Numbered from the stretch's first letter, positions 8,259 to 16,900 are shown. The stretch is 33,626 nt of DNA from Streptacidiphilus anmyonensis (GCF_000787855.1 NZ_BBPQ01000011.1:1-33626), one strand, 5' to 3'. A program made the numbers and translations. Notes: generated by a model from the letters alone, not told the origin.

Positions 8259-9515
8259 GTGAACACCACGAAGGCCCGAGTTCCGTCCCCGCGGGCTCCG
8301 TTCCTGCACAACGACGGGACGCCGAACGCCTCGGCGTCCCGTCTCGACGCGCTGACGAGCCTGCGCTTCTTCGCGGCCTTCGCCGTGTTCCTGCACCACT
8401 TCCAGGGAGTCAGCGCCGTCGGCGGCGGCGTGGCGCGGGTCCCGGCGCTGTACCCGTGGTCGCTGATCGGCGCCCACGGAGTCACCTTCTTCTTCGTGCT
8501 CTCCGGCTTCCTGCTCACCTGGAGCTGGCAGCCGGGGCGGCAGACCACCGGCGGCTACTACTGGCGCCGCTTCGGCCGGATCTGGCCCGCCCACCTGGTG
8601 GCGACGGTTCCGGCGCTGCTCCTCTTCTACGACATCGGGTGGGGCCAGGACCAGACGAACCTGTTCTCCACCCTCTCCTCGCTGGTGCTGCTCCAGGGCT
8701 GGTTCCCGAACGTGAACCCCTGGCTGCCCGGCAACCCGGTGACCTGGACGCTCAGCGTCGAGCTGCTCTTCTACCTGCTGTTCCCCTTCATGTTCCGTGC
8801 CTTCGCGCGGATGCGGACCCGGACGCAGATGCTGACCGCCTTCGGCGGGCTGGTCGCGATGTGGGGACTGGACTTCTGGGCGCAGTACCACGCCTCGGTC
8901 CGCACGGAGTCGTGGCTGATGCGGATGCCCGCCGTCTACCTGCCGGAGTTCGCCCTCGGCATGGCGTTCGCCTTCGCCATCCGGCGCGGCTGGCGGGTGC
9001 GGCTCAGTCCGTGGCCGGTGCTGGCGCTGTTCGCCGCGTACGTGCCGTTGTACGCGACCCACGCGATCGGCCCGTTCGACGCGCTCGGCGTCCAGGTGCA
9101 GGCGTCGGTGCGGCAGGTCGTCGCGGTCTTCTCGGTCCTGCTGATCTGCGCTTTCGTCCAACGCGAGCTGGACGGCCGCAGGGGGCTGCTGCACTGGAGG
9201 CCGCTGGTGCTGCTGGGTGCCTGGTCGTACTGCTTCTACCTGGTGCACCAGCAGGTGATCCAGGCGATGTTCGATCTGGGCCTGGCCACCCGGGCGAGCG
9301 ACGGCAACTGGTGGATCCTGCTCACCACTCTCGTCCTCGGCACGCTGGCCGCCTGGCTGCTGTACACGCTGGTCGAGGAGCCGGCCCGCAAGTGGTGGTC
9401 GGCCCGGATGCCGGCCACCCTGCGCACCCGCCCCATGAACACCGTGTCGCGAGACGGTGAAAACCCCCTTCAAAGGTCCTCCGATCTACAGACAGGCGCG
9501 GGAGCGAAGGCGTAG
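8259..9515 (+). CDS. Acyltransferase family 3 (OafA/YrhL-type) membrane protein
   Basis: The 418-aa integral membrane protein belongs to the acyltransferase-3 family, which moves acyl groups (often acetyl from acetyl-CoA) onto cell-surface sugars or secondary metabolites. Family signatures are RLDALTSLRFFAAFAVFLHHF from residue 28, with the conserved His pair at 46-47, then HGVTFFFVLSGFLL, YWRRFGRIWPAH and NPVTWTLSVELLFYLLFP, with about ten hydrophobic segments in all. The length is normal for the integral domain alone, without an SGNH partner domain. Its place between two GT2-TagF genes makes O-acylation of the wall polymer the simplest role. The GTG start follows a -10 box by 6 nt. The last bases of the gene form part of the next gene's promoter. 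Confidence 0.88.
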   Translation: MNTTKARVPSPRAPFLHNDGTPNASASRLDALTSLRFFAAFAVFLHHFQGVSAVGGGVARVPALYPWSLIGAHGVTFFFVLSGFLLTWSWQPGRQTTGGYYWRRFGRIWPAHLVATVPALLLFYDIGWGQDQTNLFSTLSSLVLLQGWFPNVNPWLPGNPVTWTLSVELLFYLLFPFMFRAFARMRTRTQMLTAFGGLVAMWGLDFWAQYHASVRTESWLMRMPAVYLPEFALGMAFAFAIRRGWRVRLSPWPVLALFAAYVPLYATHAIGPFDALGVQVQASVRQVVAVFSVLLICAFVQRELDGRRGLLHWRPLVLLGAWSYCFYLVHQQVIQAMFDLGLATRASDGNWWILLTTLVLGTLAAWLLYTLVEEPARKWWSARMPATLRTRPMNTVSRDGENPLQRSSDLQTGAGAKA

Positions 9516-9518
9516 CCT
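9489..9518 (+). promoter_or_regulatory. Promoter overlapping the acyltransferase stop codon
   Basis: CAGACA (9489-9494), an 18-nt spacer and TAGCCT (9513-9518) resemble a sigma-70-type promoter. The TAG of the -10 box is also the stop codon of the acyltransferase gene. Eight bases separate it from the ATG at 9527, which lacks a well-placed Shine-Dalgarno sequence, so the methyltransferase may have its own leaderless transcript. Confidence 0.45.
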
Positions 9519-9526
9519 CCGATTTC

Positions 9527-10330
9527 ATGACTTGGCGCAAGACTGTGAACACCGCACTGCGGCAGCTGACCGGCCACGAGCTGCGCCGGGTCCAGAGCCG
9601 CCCGGCCCCCGCGCGACCCGCGGCGGCGCCGGCCCCCTCGGTGGCGAAGCCGCTGACCTTCCCGGCGGACTACGACGAGACCGCCAGGGAGATCATCACC
9701 GCGGTGAAGCCGTGGACGATGACCTCGCTGGAGCGTCTGAACGCGCTGATCCAGTCCGTGCGCTACGTGACCCGCCACGATCTGCCCGGCGACATCGTCG
9801 AGTGCGGCGTGTGGCGCGGCGGTTCGATGCAGGCGGTGGCCCGCACCCTGCTGTCGCTCGACGTGAAGGACCGCGAGCTCTACCTGTTCGACACCTTCGA
9901 GGGCATGAGCGAGCCCACCGAGGAGGACAGGCGCCTCGACGGCCGCAGCGCAGCCGACCTGCTCGCCGCGTACGGCAAGGACCGCCCGATCTGGGCGCTG
10001 GCGACCCTCGACGACGTCCAGGACGGCTTCTCCCGGCTCAGCTACCCCTCCGAGCGGCTGCACTACGTGCAGGGCAAGGTCGAGGACACCATCCCGGAGC
10101 AGGCCCCGGAGCAGATCGCGATCCTGCGCCTGGACACCGACTGGTACGCGTCGACCAAGCACGAGCTGAAGCACCTCTACGACCGCCTGGTGCCCGGCGG
10201 CGTGCTGCTCATCGACGACTACGGCTACTGGCAGGGCTCGCGCCAGGCCGTGGACGAGTTCCTGGAGGAGACCGGCGCCCGGCTGCTGCTGACGCGCATG
10301 GACGAGGGCCGCATCGCGGTCAAGCCCTAG
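9527..10330 (+). CDS. TylF/MycF-family O-methyltransferase
   Basis: The 267-aa SAM-dependent methyltransferase resembles macrocin O-methyltransferase TylF, which methylates sugar hydroxyls using a divalent metal. Visible features are the SAM-binding segment DIVECGVWRGGS (residues 89-100), LFDTFEGM, and the acidic metal-site segments LDTDWYAS (D203, D205) and LIDDYGYW (D230, D231). The N-terminal 45 residues are basic and Pro/Ala-rich. TylF homologues occur in antibiotic clusters and also in surface polysaccharide clusters. Here all neighbours are wall-polymer genes, so 3-O-methylation or similar capping of a polymer sugar is the likeliest role. The ATG at 9527 lies 11 nt after the acyltransferase stop and 8 nt after TAGCCT. 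Confidence 0.88.
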   Translation: MTWRKTVNTALRQLTGHELRRVQSRPAPARPAAAPAPSVAKPLTFPADYDETAREIITAVKPWTMTSLERLNALIQSVRYVTRHDLPGDIVECGVWRGGSMQAVARTLLSLDVKDRELYLFDTFEGMSEPTEEDRRLDGRSAADLLAAYGKDRPIWALATLDDVQDGFSRLSYPSERLHYVQGKVEDTIPEQAPEQIAILRLDTDWYASTKHELKHLYDRLVPGGVLLIDDYGYWQGSRQAVDEFLEETGARLLLTRMDEGRIAVKP

Positions 10331-10429
10331 GGCGCGCCTGGGAGCCCGGCTTCCTTCTCCGTTCTTGCTCTTCTTACCGGGCGTTCCCGACAGGTTCTCC
10401 GAGGTGTTCGGCCTGAAGTCGCCCCCATG
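10331..10429 (+). other. Pyrimidine-rich spacer, possible weak terminator
   Basis: After the methyltransferase stop, a short GC pairing (GGGC at about 10330, GCCC at about 10344) is followed by a pyrimidine-rich run at about 10350-10376. This could act as a weak terminator. I see no gene here. Confidence 0.25.
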
Positions 10430-10456
10430 TTGACTGTCGTTTGCATGTATTAAGGT
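10430..10456 (+). promoter_or_regulatory. Promoter of the second GT2-TagF gene
   Basis: TTGACT (10430-10435) is close to the consensus -35 box. TAAGGT (10451-10456) fits the -10 consensus with a short 15-nt spacer. The surroundings (10425-10485) are unusually AT-rich. Transcription would start near 10463, downstream of the ATG at 10457, which argues that translation starts later. Confidence 0.5.
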
Positions 10457-10543
10457 ATGAGCCGCAAGGAATCTCATAATCGAACGTGTGTGCCGCGCGG
10501 TCATCGGGGATCGGCACCCTCACGAACAGGTCACGATCAGCCC

Positions 10544-13429
10544 TTGAGTACGCCCGACGTCAGCGTCATCGTCATCGTCTTCAACGACGCCGAGCGCCTT
10601 CCACGAGCAGTGCAGTCCGTACTCGACCAGACCCTCCACAACGTGGAGGCCGTGATCGTCGACGACTGCAGCACCGACGGCAGCTTCGAGGTCGCACAGC
10701 GACTGGCCGCCCAGCACCCGGGCCGGGTGCGGGCGTTCCAGCTGCCGGAGAACTCCAAGGGCTGCGGCGAGCCGCGCAACCGCGGCATCGCGGAGGCACT
10801 CGGCACCTATGTCATGTATCTCGACAGCGACGACGAGCTCGAGCTCAACGCCTGCCGGAACATGGTCGAGGCCGCCGAGGCCACCGGCGCCGAGCTGGTC
10901 TCGGGGCTCAGCACCCAGATCTACGTCGACACCCGCAACCAGCGCGAGCAGCCCTGGTACCGCTGGCTCTACCAGCGCCACCAGGTCCTGGAGAACATCT
11001 CCGAGCTGCCCGACCTGTTCGTCTTCGACACCCTGTCGACGAACATGTGCTACCGCCGGGACTTCCTCCTCGACAACAAGCTGACCTTCGTCAAGGGCCT
11101 GCTCTACGAGGACCTGCTCTACTCCGCGCAGGCCTACCTGGCCGCGGACCGGATCGCCCTGATCCCCAACCAGGTCTACAAGTGGTACATACGGCAGAAC
11201 GTCGCCAAGTCCGAGAAGTCGATCACCAACCGGCGTGACGAGATCCGCAACTTCTCCGACCGGATCGAGATCCACCGCCGTATCGACGCCCTGCTCGCCG
11301 AGAAGAACCAGACCAAGCTGCGGCGGCACAAGGACCTGAAGTTCCTCAAGCACGACGTGCCGCTCTACCTGCGCGAGTTCCCGCAGCACAGCGCGGAGTG
11401 GCAGCACCAGTTCGCCGAGCTGACCCGCGACTACCTGGCCACGATCCCGCTCGACGTCTTCGACGAGTGCCAGCCGGTGCAGCGCGTCTGCGCCTACCTG
11501 CTGATCAAGGAGGACTGGGCGAACCTGCTCCCCGCGATCGACTGGCTGCGCAACCCGCGCAAGACGCCGATGCCGCTGGTCGAGCAGGACGGCCGGATCT
11601 ACTTCTGCGCCGACCACCTCGACGACGAGACCGGGCGCCGCATGCTCGACGTCACCGAGGTGGGCTTCCAGGCGCGCAGCCTGAACGAGTCCATGCTGCG
11701 CTCGCAGCTGACCGGCTGGGAGCCGCAGGGCGCCGACGCCGTGAAGATCACCGGGCGGACGGTCAACCCGCTCGGCCTGGTGGGGCCGGGCGCGAAGCTC
11801 TCGGGCCGACTGGAGGTCAAGGCCCGCCGCAAGGGTCTGCAGACCTTCAGCTTCCCGGTGACCTCGTTCACGCACCAGGGTGACCACGTCGAGTGGGAGT
11901 CCACGCTCGACATCTCCAAGACTTTGCGACCGCTCGGCCTCGTCGACACCATCTGGGATGTGTGGCTCAACATGAGCGTGGACAAGCAGCGCACCCGCCA
12001 GCCGCTGTCGGTGGACCAGCTGGACCTGGACGGCGAGTTCGCCGCCCGGCCCCGGCTCACCCGCCTGCTGGCCGACCGCCTCCAGCCCGAGGTCTCCAAG
12101 CCCGGCCACCTGGCGTTCCAGCTCAGCGCCGTCGGCACCGCCGCCAGGAAGGGCCGCGGTCTGCTGTTCGACCTGATGAGCAGCCCCGCCGGCGCGCCGC
12201 TGAAGCGCTCCGCCAAGCGCGTTCTCCAGGCCGGCCGCGACCTGAACGACCAGCCCAACAAGATCCGCTGGTACCACCGGGCCATGACGCGGATGCCCGT
12301 CAAGAAGGGCCTGGTCGTCTTCGAGAGCCACCTGGGCAAGCAGTACAGCGACAGCCCGCGCGCCATCTACGAGGAGATGCGCCGCCGGGGCCTGAAGTTC
12401 CACGCCGTCTGGTCCTACGAGGGGAAGAAGCCGCCGAAGGGCTTCCCCAAGGCCGGCAAGGACGTCGAGCTGGTCGAGCGGTGGAGCTGGCCGTACCTGT
12501 ACGCGCTGGCCCGCGCCGAGTACTGGATCGACAACCAGGGCTTCCCGCTGGCGCTGCGCAAGCGCCCGGAGACCACCTACGTCCAGACCTGGCACGGCTC
12601 CGCGCTCAAGCGCATGGGCTTCGACATGGCCGAGTACCGGATGCTGCCGCGCCACAAGCAGGACGAGTACCAGCGTGCGCTCGACCGCTTCGACCACTTC
12701 GTGGTCCGCACCGAGCACGACGTCGACACCCTGGTCCGCGCCTACCGGCTGCCCGAGTCCAAGGTGCTGCGCGTCGGCTACCCGCGCAACGACGCGCTCG
12801 TCGCCGCCCACGCCGAGGAGCTGGCGAGCGGCCGACGCGAGCGCGGCCCGCTGGCCAAGGAGCTGGGCATCGACCCGGACCGCACCATCGTGCTCTACGC
12901 GCCGACCTTCCGGGAGAAGGCGCCCGAGCTGGTGCTCGACCCGGTCGCCTTCGCCGAGCGCTTCGGCGAGGACACCACGCTGATGGTGCGCTCGCACTAC
13001 ATGCAGCGTCTGGCCGTGCCGCGCACGCTCAAGGGCAAGGTCGTCGACGTCACCGACTACCCCGACATCACCCCGCTGCTGGGCCTCGCCGACGCGCTGG
13101 TCACGGACTACTCGTCGGTGATGTTCGACTACGCGCTGCTGGACCGCCCGATGGTCTTCTACGCGTACGACTACGAGGAGTACGCGGGCGCCGCCCGCGG
13201 CACCTACTTCGACCTGCGCGAGGCCGCGCCGGGGCCGTTCGTGGAGACGCAGAAGCAGCTCTTCGACGCGCTCGACGCCGTCCGCAAGGGCGACGACGAG
13301 TTCGCGGAGAAGCGGCGCGCCTTCGCCACCCGATTCGGCGAGTACGACGAGGGCCGTGCGGCCGCGCAGATCGTCGACAGGTTCTTCGGCCCGGCGGCCG
13401 GCACGCAAGCGAAGGGCGAGCAGGCATGA
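10544..13429 (+). CDS. Bifunctional GT2 glycosyltransferase / CDP-glycerol glycerophosphotransferase (TagF-like), second copy
   Basis: With a TTG start at 10544 the product is 961 aa. The GT2 domain spans residues 5 to about 240 (VDDCSTDGS with D40, D41; LDSDDE at 93-98). A middle region of about 300 residues contains helical and beta-rich stretches. The TagF-like domain covers about 590-950: TWHGSALK from 682, GYPRND, LYAPTFRE, then RSH (816-818) where the family usually has RPH, and VTDYSS (853-858). It probably adds alternating sugar and alditol-phosphate units to a wall polymer. An in-frame ATG at 10457 would add 29 non-family residues, but it overlaps the promoter -10 box, so TTG is preferred; the homology begins right after it (STPDVSVIVIV). 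The gene overlaps the downstream GT4 gene by ATGA, so the two are translationally coupled. Confidence 0.88.
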   Translation: MSTPDVSVIVIVFNDAERLPRAVQSVLDQTLHNVEAVIVDDCSTDGSFEVAQRLAAQHPGRVRAFQLPENSKGCGEPRNRGIAEALGTYVMYLDSDDELELNACRNMVEAAEATGAELVSGLSTQIYVDTRNQREQPWYRWLYQRHQVLENISELPDLFVFDTLSTNMCYRRDFLLDNKLTFVKGLLYEDLLYSAQAYLAADRIALIPNQVYKWYIRQNVAKSEKSITNRRDEIRNFSDRIEIHRRIDALLAEKNQTKLRRHKDLKFLKHDVPLYLREFPQHSAEWQHQFAELTRDYLATIPLDVFDECQPVQRVCAYLLIKEDWANLLPAIDWLRNPRKTPMPLVEQDGRIYFCADHLDDETGRRMLDVTEVGFQARSLNESMLRSQLTGWEPQGADAVKITGRTVNPLGLVGPGAKLSGRLEVKARRKGLQTFSFPVTSFTHQGDHVEWESTLDISKTLRPLGLVDTIWDVWLNMSVDKQRTRQPLSVDQLDLDGEFAARPRLTRLLADRLQPEVSKPGHLAFQLSAVGTAARKGRGLLFDLMSSPAGAPLKRSAKRVLQAGRDLNDQPNKIRWYHRAMTRMPVKKGLVVFESHLGKQYSDSPRAIYEEMRRRGLKFHAVWSYEGKKPPKGFPKAGKDVELVERWSWPYLYALARAEYWIDNQGFPLALRKRPETTYVQTWHGSALKRMGFDMAEYRMLPRHKQDEYQRALDRFDHFVVRTEHDVDTLVRAYRLPESKVLRVGYPRNDALVAAHAEELASGRRERGPLAKELGIDPDRTIVLYAPTFREKAPELVLDPVAFAERFGEDTTLMVRSHYMQRLAVPRTLKGKVVDVTDYPDITPLLGLADALVTDYSSVMFDYALLDRPMVFYAYDYEEYAGAARGTYFDLREAAPGPFVETQKQLFDALDAVRKGDDEFAEKRRAFATRFGEYDEGRAAAQIVDRFFGPAAGTQAKGEQA

Positions 13430-14592
13430 GCGCGGACGCCGCCGTGACGACCGGCCGTGACATCTTCATCATCTCCAACAGCGTCGACGAGCTCGGCGGT
13501 GTCACCACCTGGTCCCACCAGATGGCCCGGATGCTGACCGCGCGCGGGCACCACGTGCACGTGCTCGGCATCTGCGACACCGACACCCCGGCCGACCTCG
13601 GCCCGGACCTGCCGTACCCCACCACCACGCTGCACCCGGGGAAGGTCCCGGCGGTCTTCAGCCCGCGCGGTGTCAAGCAGCGCCTCAAGGTCTCCGGCTA
13701 CGCCCGCAACTCGCAGCGCGAGGCCGCGATCCGCGGCATGAAGGCCAAGCTCGACGCGCTGTTCGCGGCGGCCCGCCCCGGCGCGATGATCATCGTCACC
13801 CAGGTCTGGGCCATGGAGTTCGTCCGACTCGCCGACCGCGGGAGCATCCCGCTGATCGGGATGAGCCACGAGTCCTACGAGTACTCCCAGGACTCCTCGC
13901 GCTTCGCCCGCGTGAAGAAGTACTACCCCGAGGCCGACCGCCTGCTCCTGCTCACGCAGGAGGACGCGGACCTGTGGATCCTGGAGAAGCTCAACAACGT
14001 CGGCTTCATGCCCAACCCCCTGCCGGTGTGGCCGGACGAGCCGTCCAGGCGGGAGACGAAGACCGTCGCCTGCATCGGGCGCCTCGACGACCAGAAGGGC
14101 ATCGACATGCTCCTGGACGCCTGGGCGCTGGCCGCGCCCCAGGCGCCGGGGTGGACGCTGAAGCTCTACGGCAAGGGCGAGGACGAGGCCGAACTGCGCG
14201 CCCAGTGCACGCGGCTGGGCCTGGACGGCTCGGTCGAGTGGATGGGCCAGACCTCCGACGTCCCGGGCGCCTTGCGCGACAGCTCCGTCTTCGTCCAGTC
14301 CTCCCGCGGCGAGGGCTTCCCGCTGGCGCTGCTGGAGGCCATGGCCTTCGCCGTCCCATGTGCCGCGTTCGACTGCGCGCCGGGCGTCCGCGAGATCATC
14401 CGCGACGGCGAGGACGGGCTCCTCGCCGCCCCGGGCAACACGGCCGAACTCGCCAAGCAGCTGGTGCGACTGACGTCCAACCAGGAACTGCGGGACTGCA
14501 TGGGCGAGGCGGCGCGGGTCAACGTGGCGCGCTACTCCAAGGAGACGATCCTGGAGAAGTGGGAAGAGCTCTTCGCGCTGCTCGAGCGGTAG
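13426..14592 (+). CDS. GT4 family glycosyltransferase
   Basis: The 388-aa GT-B fold enzyme has an N-terminal acceptor domain (ISNSVDELGGVTTWSHQMA) and a C-terminal nucleotide-sugar domain with IGRLDDQKGIDMLLDAW and the retaining-GT4 motif E-x7-E (E296 and E304, in SRGEGFPLALLEAMA). The GG-x-TW element after the first strand is typical of enzymes acting on lipid-linked or wall glycans. The ATG at 13426 overlaps the TGA of the GT2-TagF gene and has AAGGG 9 nt upstream, so both proteins are made together. A role in adding a side-chain or linkage sugar to the same polymer is likely; donor and acceptor cannot be told. Transcription ends at a strong hairpin shared with the convergent gene. Confidence 0.9.
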   Translation: MSADAAVTTGRDIFIISNSVDELGGVTTWSHQMARMLTARGHHVHVLGICDTDTPADLGPDLPYPTTTLHPGKVPAVFSPRGVKQRLKVSGYARNSQREAAIRGMKAKLDALFAAARPGAMIIVTQVWAMEFVRLADRGSIPLIGMSHESYEYSQDSSRFARVKKYYPEADRLLLLTQEDADLWILEKLNNVGFMPNPLPVWPDEPSRRETKTVACIGRLDDQKGIDMLLDAWALAAPQAPGWTLKLYGKGEDEAELRAQCTRLGLDGSVEWMGQTSDVPGALRDSSVFVQSSRGEGFPLALLEAMAFAVPCAAFDCAPGVREIIRDGEDGLLAAPGNTAELAKQLVRLTSNQELRDCMGEAARVNVARYSKETILEKWEELFALLER

Positions 14593-14604
14593 TCGCACGA
14601 TCCA

Positions 14605-14666
14605 GGGGCGTGGGGCTCCACTGACAGGCGGCGGAGCCGCAAGTCGGTGGAGCCCTGCGCCCCTTT
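14605..14666. terminator. Strong bidirectional terminator between convergent genes
   Basis: Two 17-nt arms (14605-14621 and 14647-14663) pair with only two adjacent mismatches. The 25-nt loop holds a second hairpin (GCGGC-GGA-GCCGC). A short TTT follows on the + strand. The structure fills most of the 72-nt gap between the GT4 gene and the third GT2-TagF gene and ends at the latter's stop codon, so it can serve both transcripts. Confidence 0.8.
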
Positions 14667-16848
14667 AGGCCGTAGTGGGCGCGGGCCGGCGTTCGGCCAG
14701 GGGCACGATCGGGAGCGGGGTCTGCTCGCCCAGGAAGACCGTGCGGACGACCCGCTCCGCGGCCCGGCCGTCGTCGAACTCGCAGAAGCGCTCGCGGAAC
14801 GCCTGCCGCAGGGCCGCGGACTCCGCGTCGCGCCACCCGCCGCCGCGGAAGACCTCCGCCAGCTCCGCCTCGGAGCGGGCCACCGCGCCCGGGGTCTCAC
14901 CGGGCCTGCCGGAGACCAGGTCCAGGTAGACGCCGCGCGTCTCCTTGTAGACGTCCCAGTCGTCCGCGAAGACGACGATCGGGCGGTCGAGGTTGGCGTA
15001 GTCGAACATCAGGGACGAGTAGTCCACGATCAACGCGTCCGCGGCGAGCGCCAGCCGCTCGATCGAGGGGTGGCGGGAGACGTCGATGACCCGCGGGCTG
15101 GAGGGGCCGGTCGGGGACTCGTAGGAGTAGTGCGCGCGGTGCAGGACGACGAACTCCTCGCCGAGGCGCGCGGCCAGCTTCTCCACGTCCAACTGGGGCT
15201 CGTAGCCCACCCGGTAGTCCCGCATCGTCGGCGCGTACAGGAGCGCCGTCGCGCCCTCCGGGATGCCGAGTTCGCGGCGGGCGGCGCGGACCTCGTCCGC
15301 GCCCGCCGTCACGTAGACGTCGTTGCGCGGGTAGCCGAACTCCAGCGTGCGGTACCCCGCCGGGTAGACCCGCTCCCAGATCAGCGACGAGAAGCGGTTG
15401 GAGGAGAGGCTGTAGTCCCAGCGGTCGATCCGCTCCAGCAGCTTGTCGAAGTCCATCGTCAGGCCCGCCGCGGGGTAGTCGCGCAGGTCGAGGCCCATCT
15501 TCTTGACCGGCGTGCCGTGGTGCGTCTGGAGGTGCACCGAGCCGGGGCGCTTCTTCGCGCTGTCGGGGAAGTTGACGTTGTTGACCAGGTAGCGGGCGCG
15601 CGACATCGCCTCCCAGAAGCCGCGCGAGCCCGGCGCGACCGTCGCGTAGCCGGCCGGCACGTCCTTCTTCCGGCCGGCCTCGACGACCCACACCGTCCGC
15701 GTGTCCGGGCGCAGTTCACGCAGCTTCGCCTCGATCGCGGCCGGGTTGCAGCCGGGGGCGCGGTTCCAATAGGAGGCGAAGACCGCCAGGTTGTCGTCGA
15801 TCGGCAGCTGCCGCTGCATCTGCGCGAAGCCGCCCACCAGCGGGCGCGCGATGGCGCGCTTCACGCCGGGCTGCGCTGCGACCGCGCGGTTCTTCGCGCG
15901 CCGCACCACGTCACCGACCGGGCCCGCCTTGAACGGCATGGAGACCTCGATGGCGGGCGCGCCCTCGGGGCGGTGGCGCCGCTCCGCCTCGGCGGCCTTC
16001 GCGAAGAACTCGCGGCGGTCGCCCATCGGCACCCGGTCCGGGTGCGAGCCGATCGCGCGCAGGTGCTCGACCATCCGGCGGTGCAGGAACGGCCGCCAGG
16101 AGTGCAGCTCGGGGCGCGCGTCGACGAAGGCGAAGACCCGGTCGTACTGGTCGAAGATGTCGAAGTGCTTGCGCGAGGTGGTGGCCAGGATGTTGCCGCC
16201 CATCCGGCGCTGCCGGTAGTGGACGACGACCCGGTCGAGCAGCGCGACGGACTCCGCGGCCAGCGTGGTCGGGTAGGTCCACGGGGTGTCCTCGTAGTAC
16301 CCGGGCGGGAAGGTGAAGCCGTTGCGCTGGACGAACTCCCGCTTGAAGGCCTTGTTCCAGACCACCATCAGCATCCGCAGCAGCTGCTCGCGCTCCGCGG
16401 TGCCGAACTCGTCCGGCTTGGCCTGGCACTCGCCCAGCATCGCCGCGTCCTGGTTGCGCACCACCCGGCCGTCCCAGAAGGTGCGGGCGTAGTCGAAGAC
16501 CAGGATGTCCGGGTCACCGGTCGCGTCGAGACGGTCGGCGATCGCCCGCAGCGAGCCGGGGGTCAGCGTGTCGTCGCTGTCCAGGAAGATCAGGTAGTCG
16601 CCGGTGGCGATCTCCAGACCGGCGTTGCGGGCCCGGCCGAGCCCGACGTTCTCGGCCAGGTGCAGCACCCGTACCCGCCCGTCCTGCTCGGCGAACTCGT
16701 CGAAGATCCGCCCCGACCCGTCGGGCGAGGCGTCGTCCACGCCGATCAGCTCGAAGTCGCGGAAGGACTGGTCGAGCACGGACTCCAGGCACTCGCCGAG
16801 GTAGGCCTGGACGTTGAACGCGGGGACGATGACGCTGAACCTGGGCAC
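14665..16848 (-). CDS. Bifunctional GT2 glycosyltransferase / CDP-glycerol glycerophosphotransferase (TagF-like), third copy
   Basis: The 727-aa fusion starts with a GT2 domain (VDDASPDGS with D38, D39; LDSDDT at 89-94). Unlike the other two copies it has almost no middle region: the TagF-like part begins by about residue 330. Its motifs diverge most: THHGTPVK (T442-H443-H444-G445) instead of TWHG, RAH (571-573) instead of RPH, and VDYSS (608-612). The two putative catalytic histidines, H444 and H573, are kept. It probably transfers a sugar and an alditol phosphate, perhaps with different donor specificity. GTG at 16848 is favoured because GT2 homology begins at once (PRFSVIVPAFN) and TAGGGT lies 8 nt upstream. 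It faces the other cluster genes, so it is a separate transcription unit. Confidence 0.88.
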   Translation of the reverse strand: MPRFSVIVPAFNVQAYLGECLESVLDQSFRDFELIGVDDASPDGSGRIFDEFAEQDGRVRVLHLAENVGLGRARNAGLEIATGDYLIFLDSDDTLTPGSLRAIADRLDATGDPDILVFDYARTFWDGRVVRNQDAAMLGECQAKPDEFGTAEREQLLRMLMVVWNKAFKREFVQRNGFTFPPGYYEDTPWTYPTTLAAESVALLDRVVVHYRQRRMGGNILATTSRKHFDIFDQYDRVFAFVDARPELHSWRPFLHRRMVEHLRAIGSHPDRVPMGDRREFFAKAAEAERRHRPEGAPAIEVSMPFKAGPVGDVVRRAKNRAVAAQPGVKRAIARPLVGGFAQMQRQLPIDDNLAVFASYWNRAPGCNPAAIEAKLRELRPDTRTVWVVEAGRKKDVPAGYATVAPGSRGFWEAMSRARYLVNNVNFPDSAKKRPGSVHLQTHHGTPVKKMGLDLRDYPAAGLTMDFDKLLERIDRWDYSLSSNRFSSLIWERVYPAGYRTLEFGYPRNDVYVTAGADEVRAARRELGIPEGATALLYAPTMRDYRVGYEPQLDVEKLAARLGEEFVVLHRAHYSYESPTGPSSPRVIDVSRHPSIERLALAADALIVDYSSLMFDYANLDRPIVVFADDWDVYKETRGVYLDLVSGRPGETPGAVARSEAELAEVFRGGGWRDAESAALRQAFRERFCEFDDGRAAERVVRTVFLGEQTPLPIVPLAERRPAPTTA

Positions 16849-16856
16849 GGTTCCCG

Positions 16857-16862
16857 ACCCTA
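16857..16862 (-). promoter_or_regulatory. -10 element of the third GT2-TagF gene
   Basis: TAGGGT on the minus strand ends 8 nt before the GTG at 16848, with no Shine-Dalgarno sequence between, consistent with a leaderless transcript and with the chosen start. Confidence 0.45.
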
Positions 16863-16900
16863 CTACTCCGGGAGCCGGCCACCGCACGCTCACCGCCTGT

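Noticed and set aside
10520..13408. A frame of about 960 codons on the minus strand opposite the second fusion
   Set aside because: Same antisense artefact; the plus strand encodes GT2 and TagF motifs throughout.
136..16848. Recent horizontal transfer of the glycopolymer locus
   Set aside because: Base composition and codon bias look the same as in the housekeeping half, and no integrase, transposase, tRNA or flanking direct repeats were seen. Older transfer cannot be excluded.
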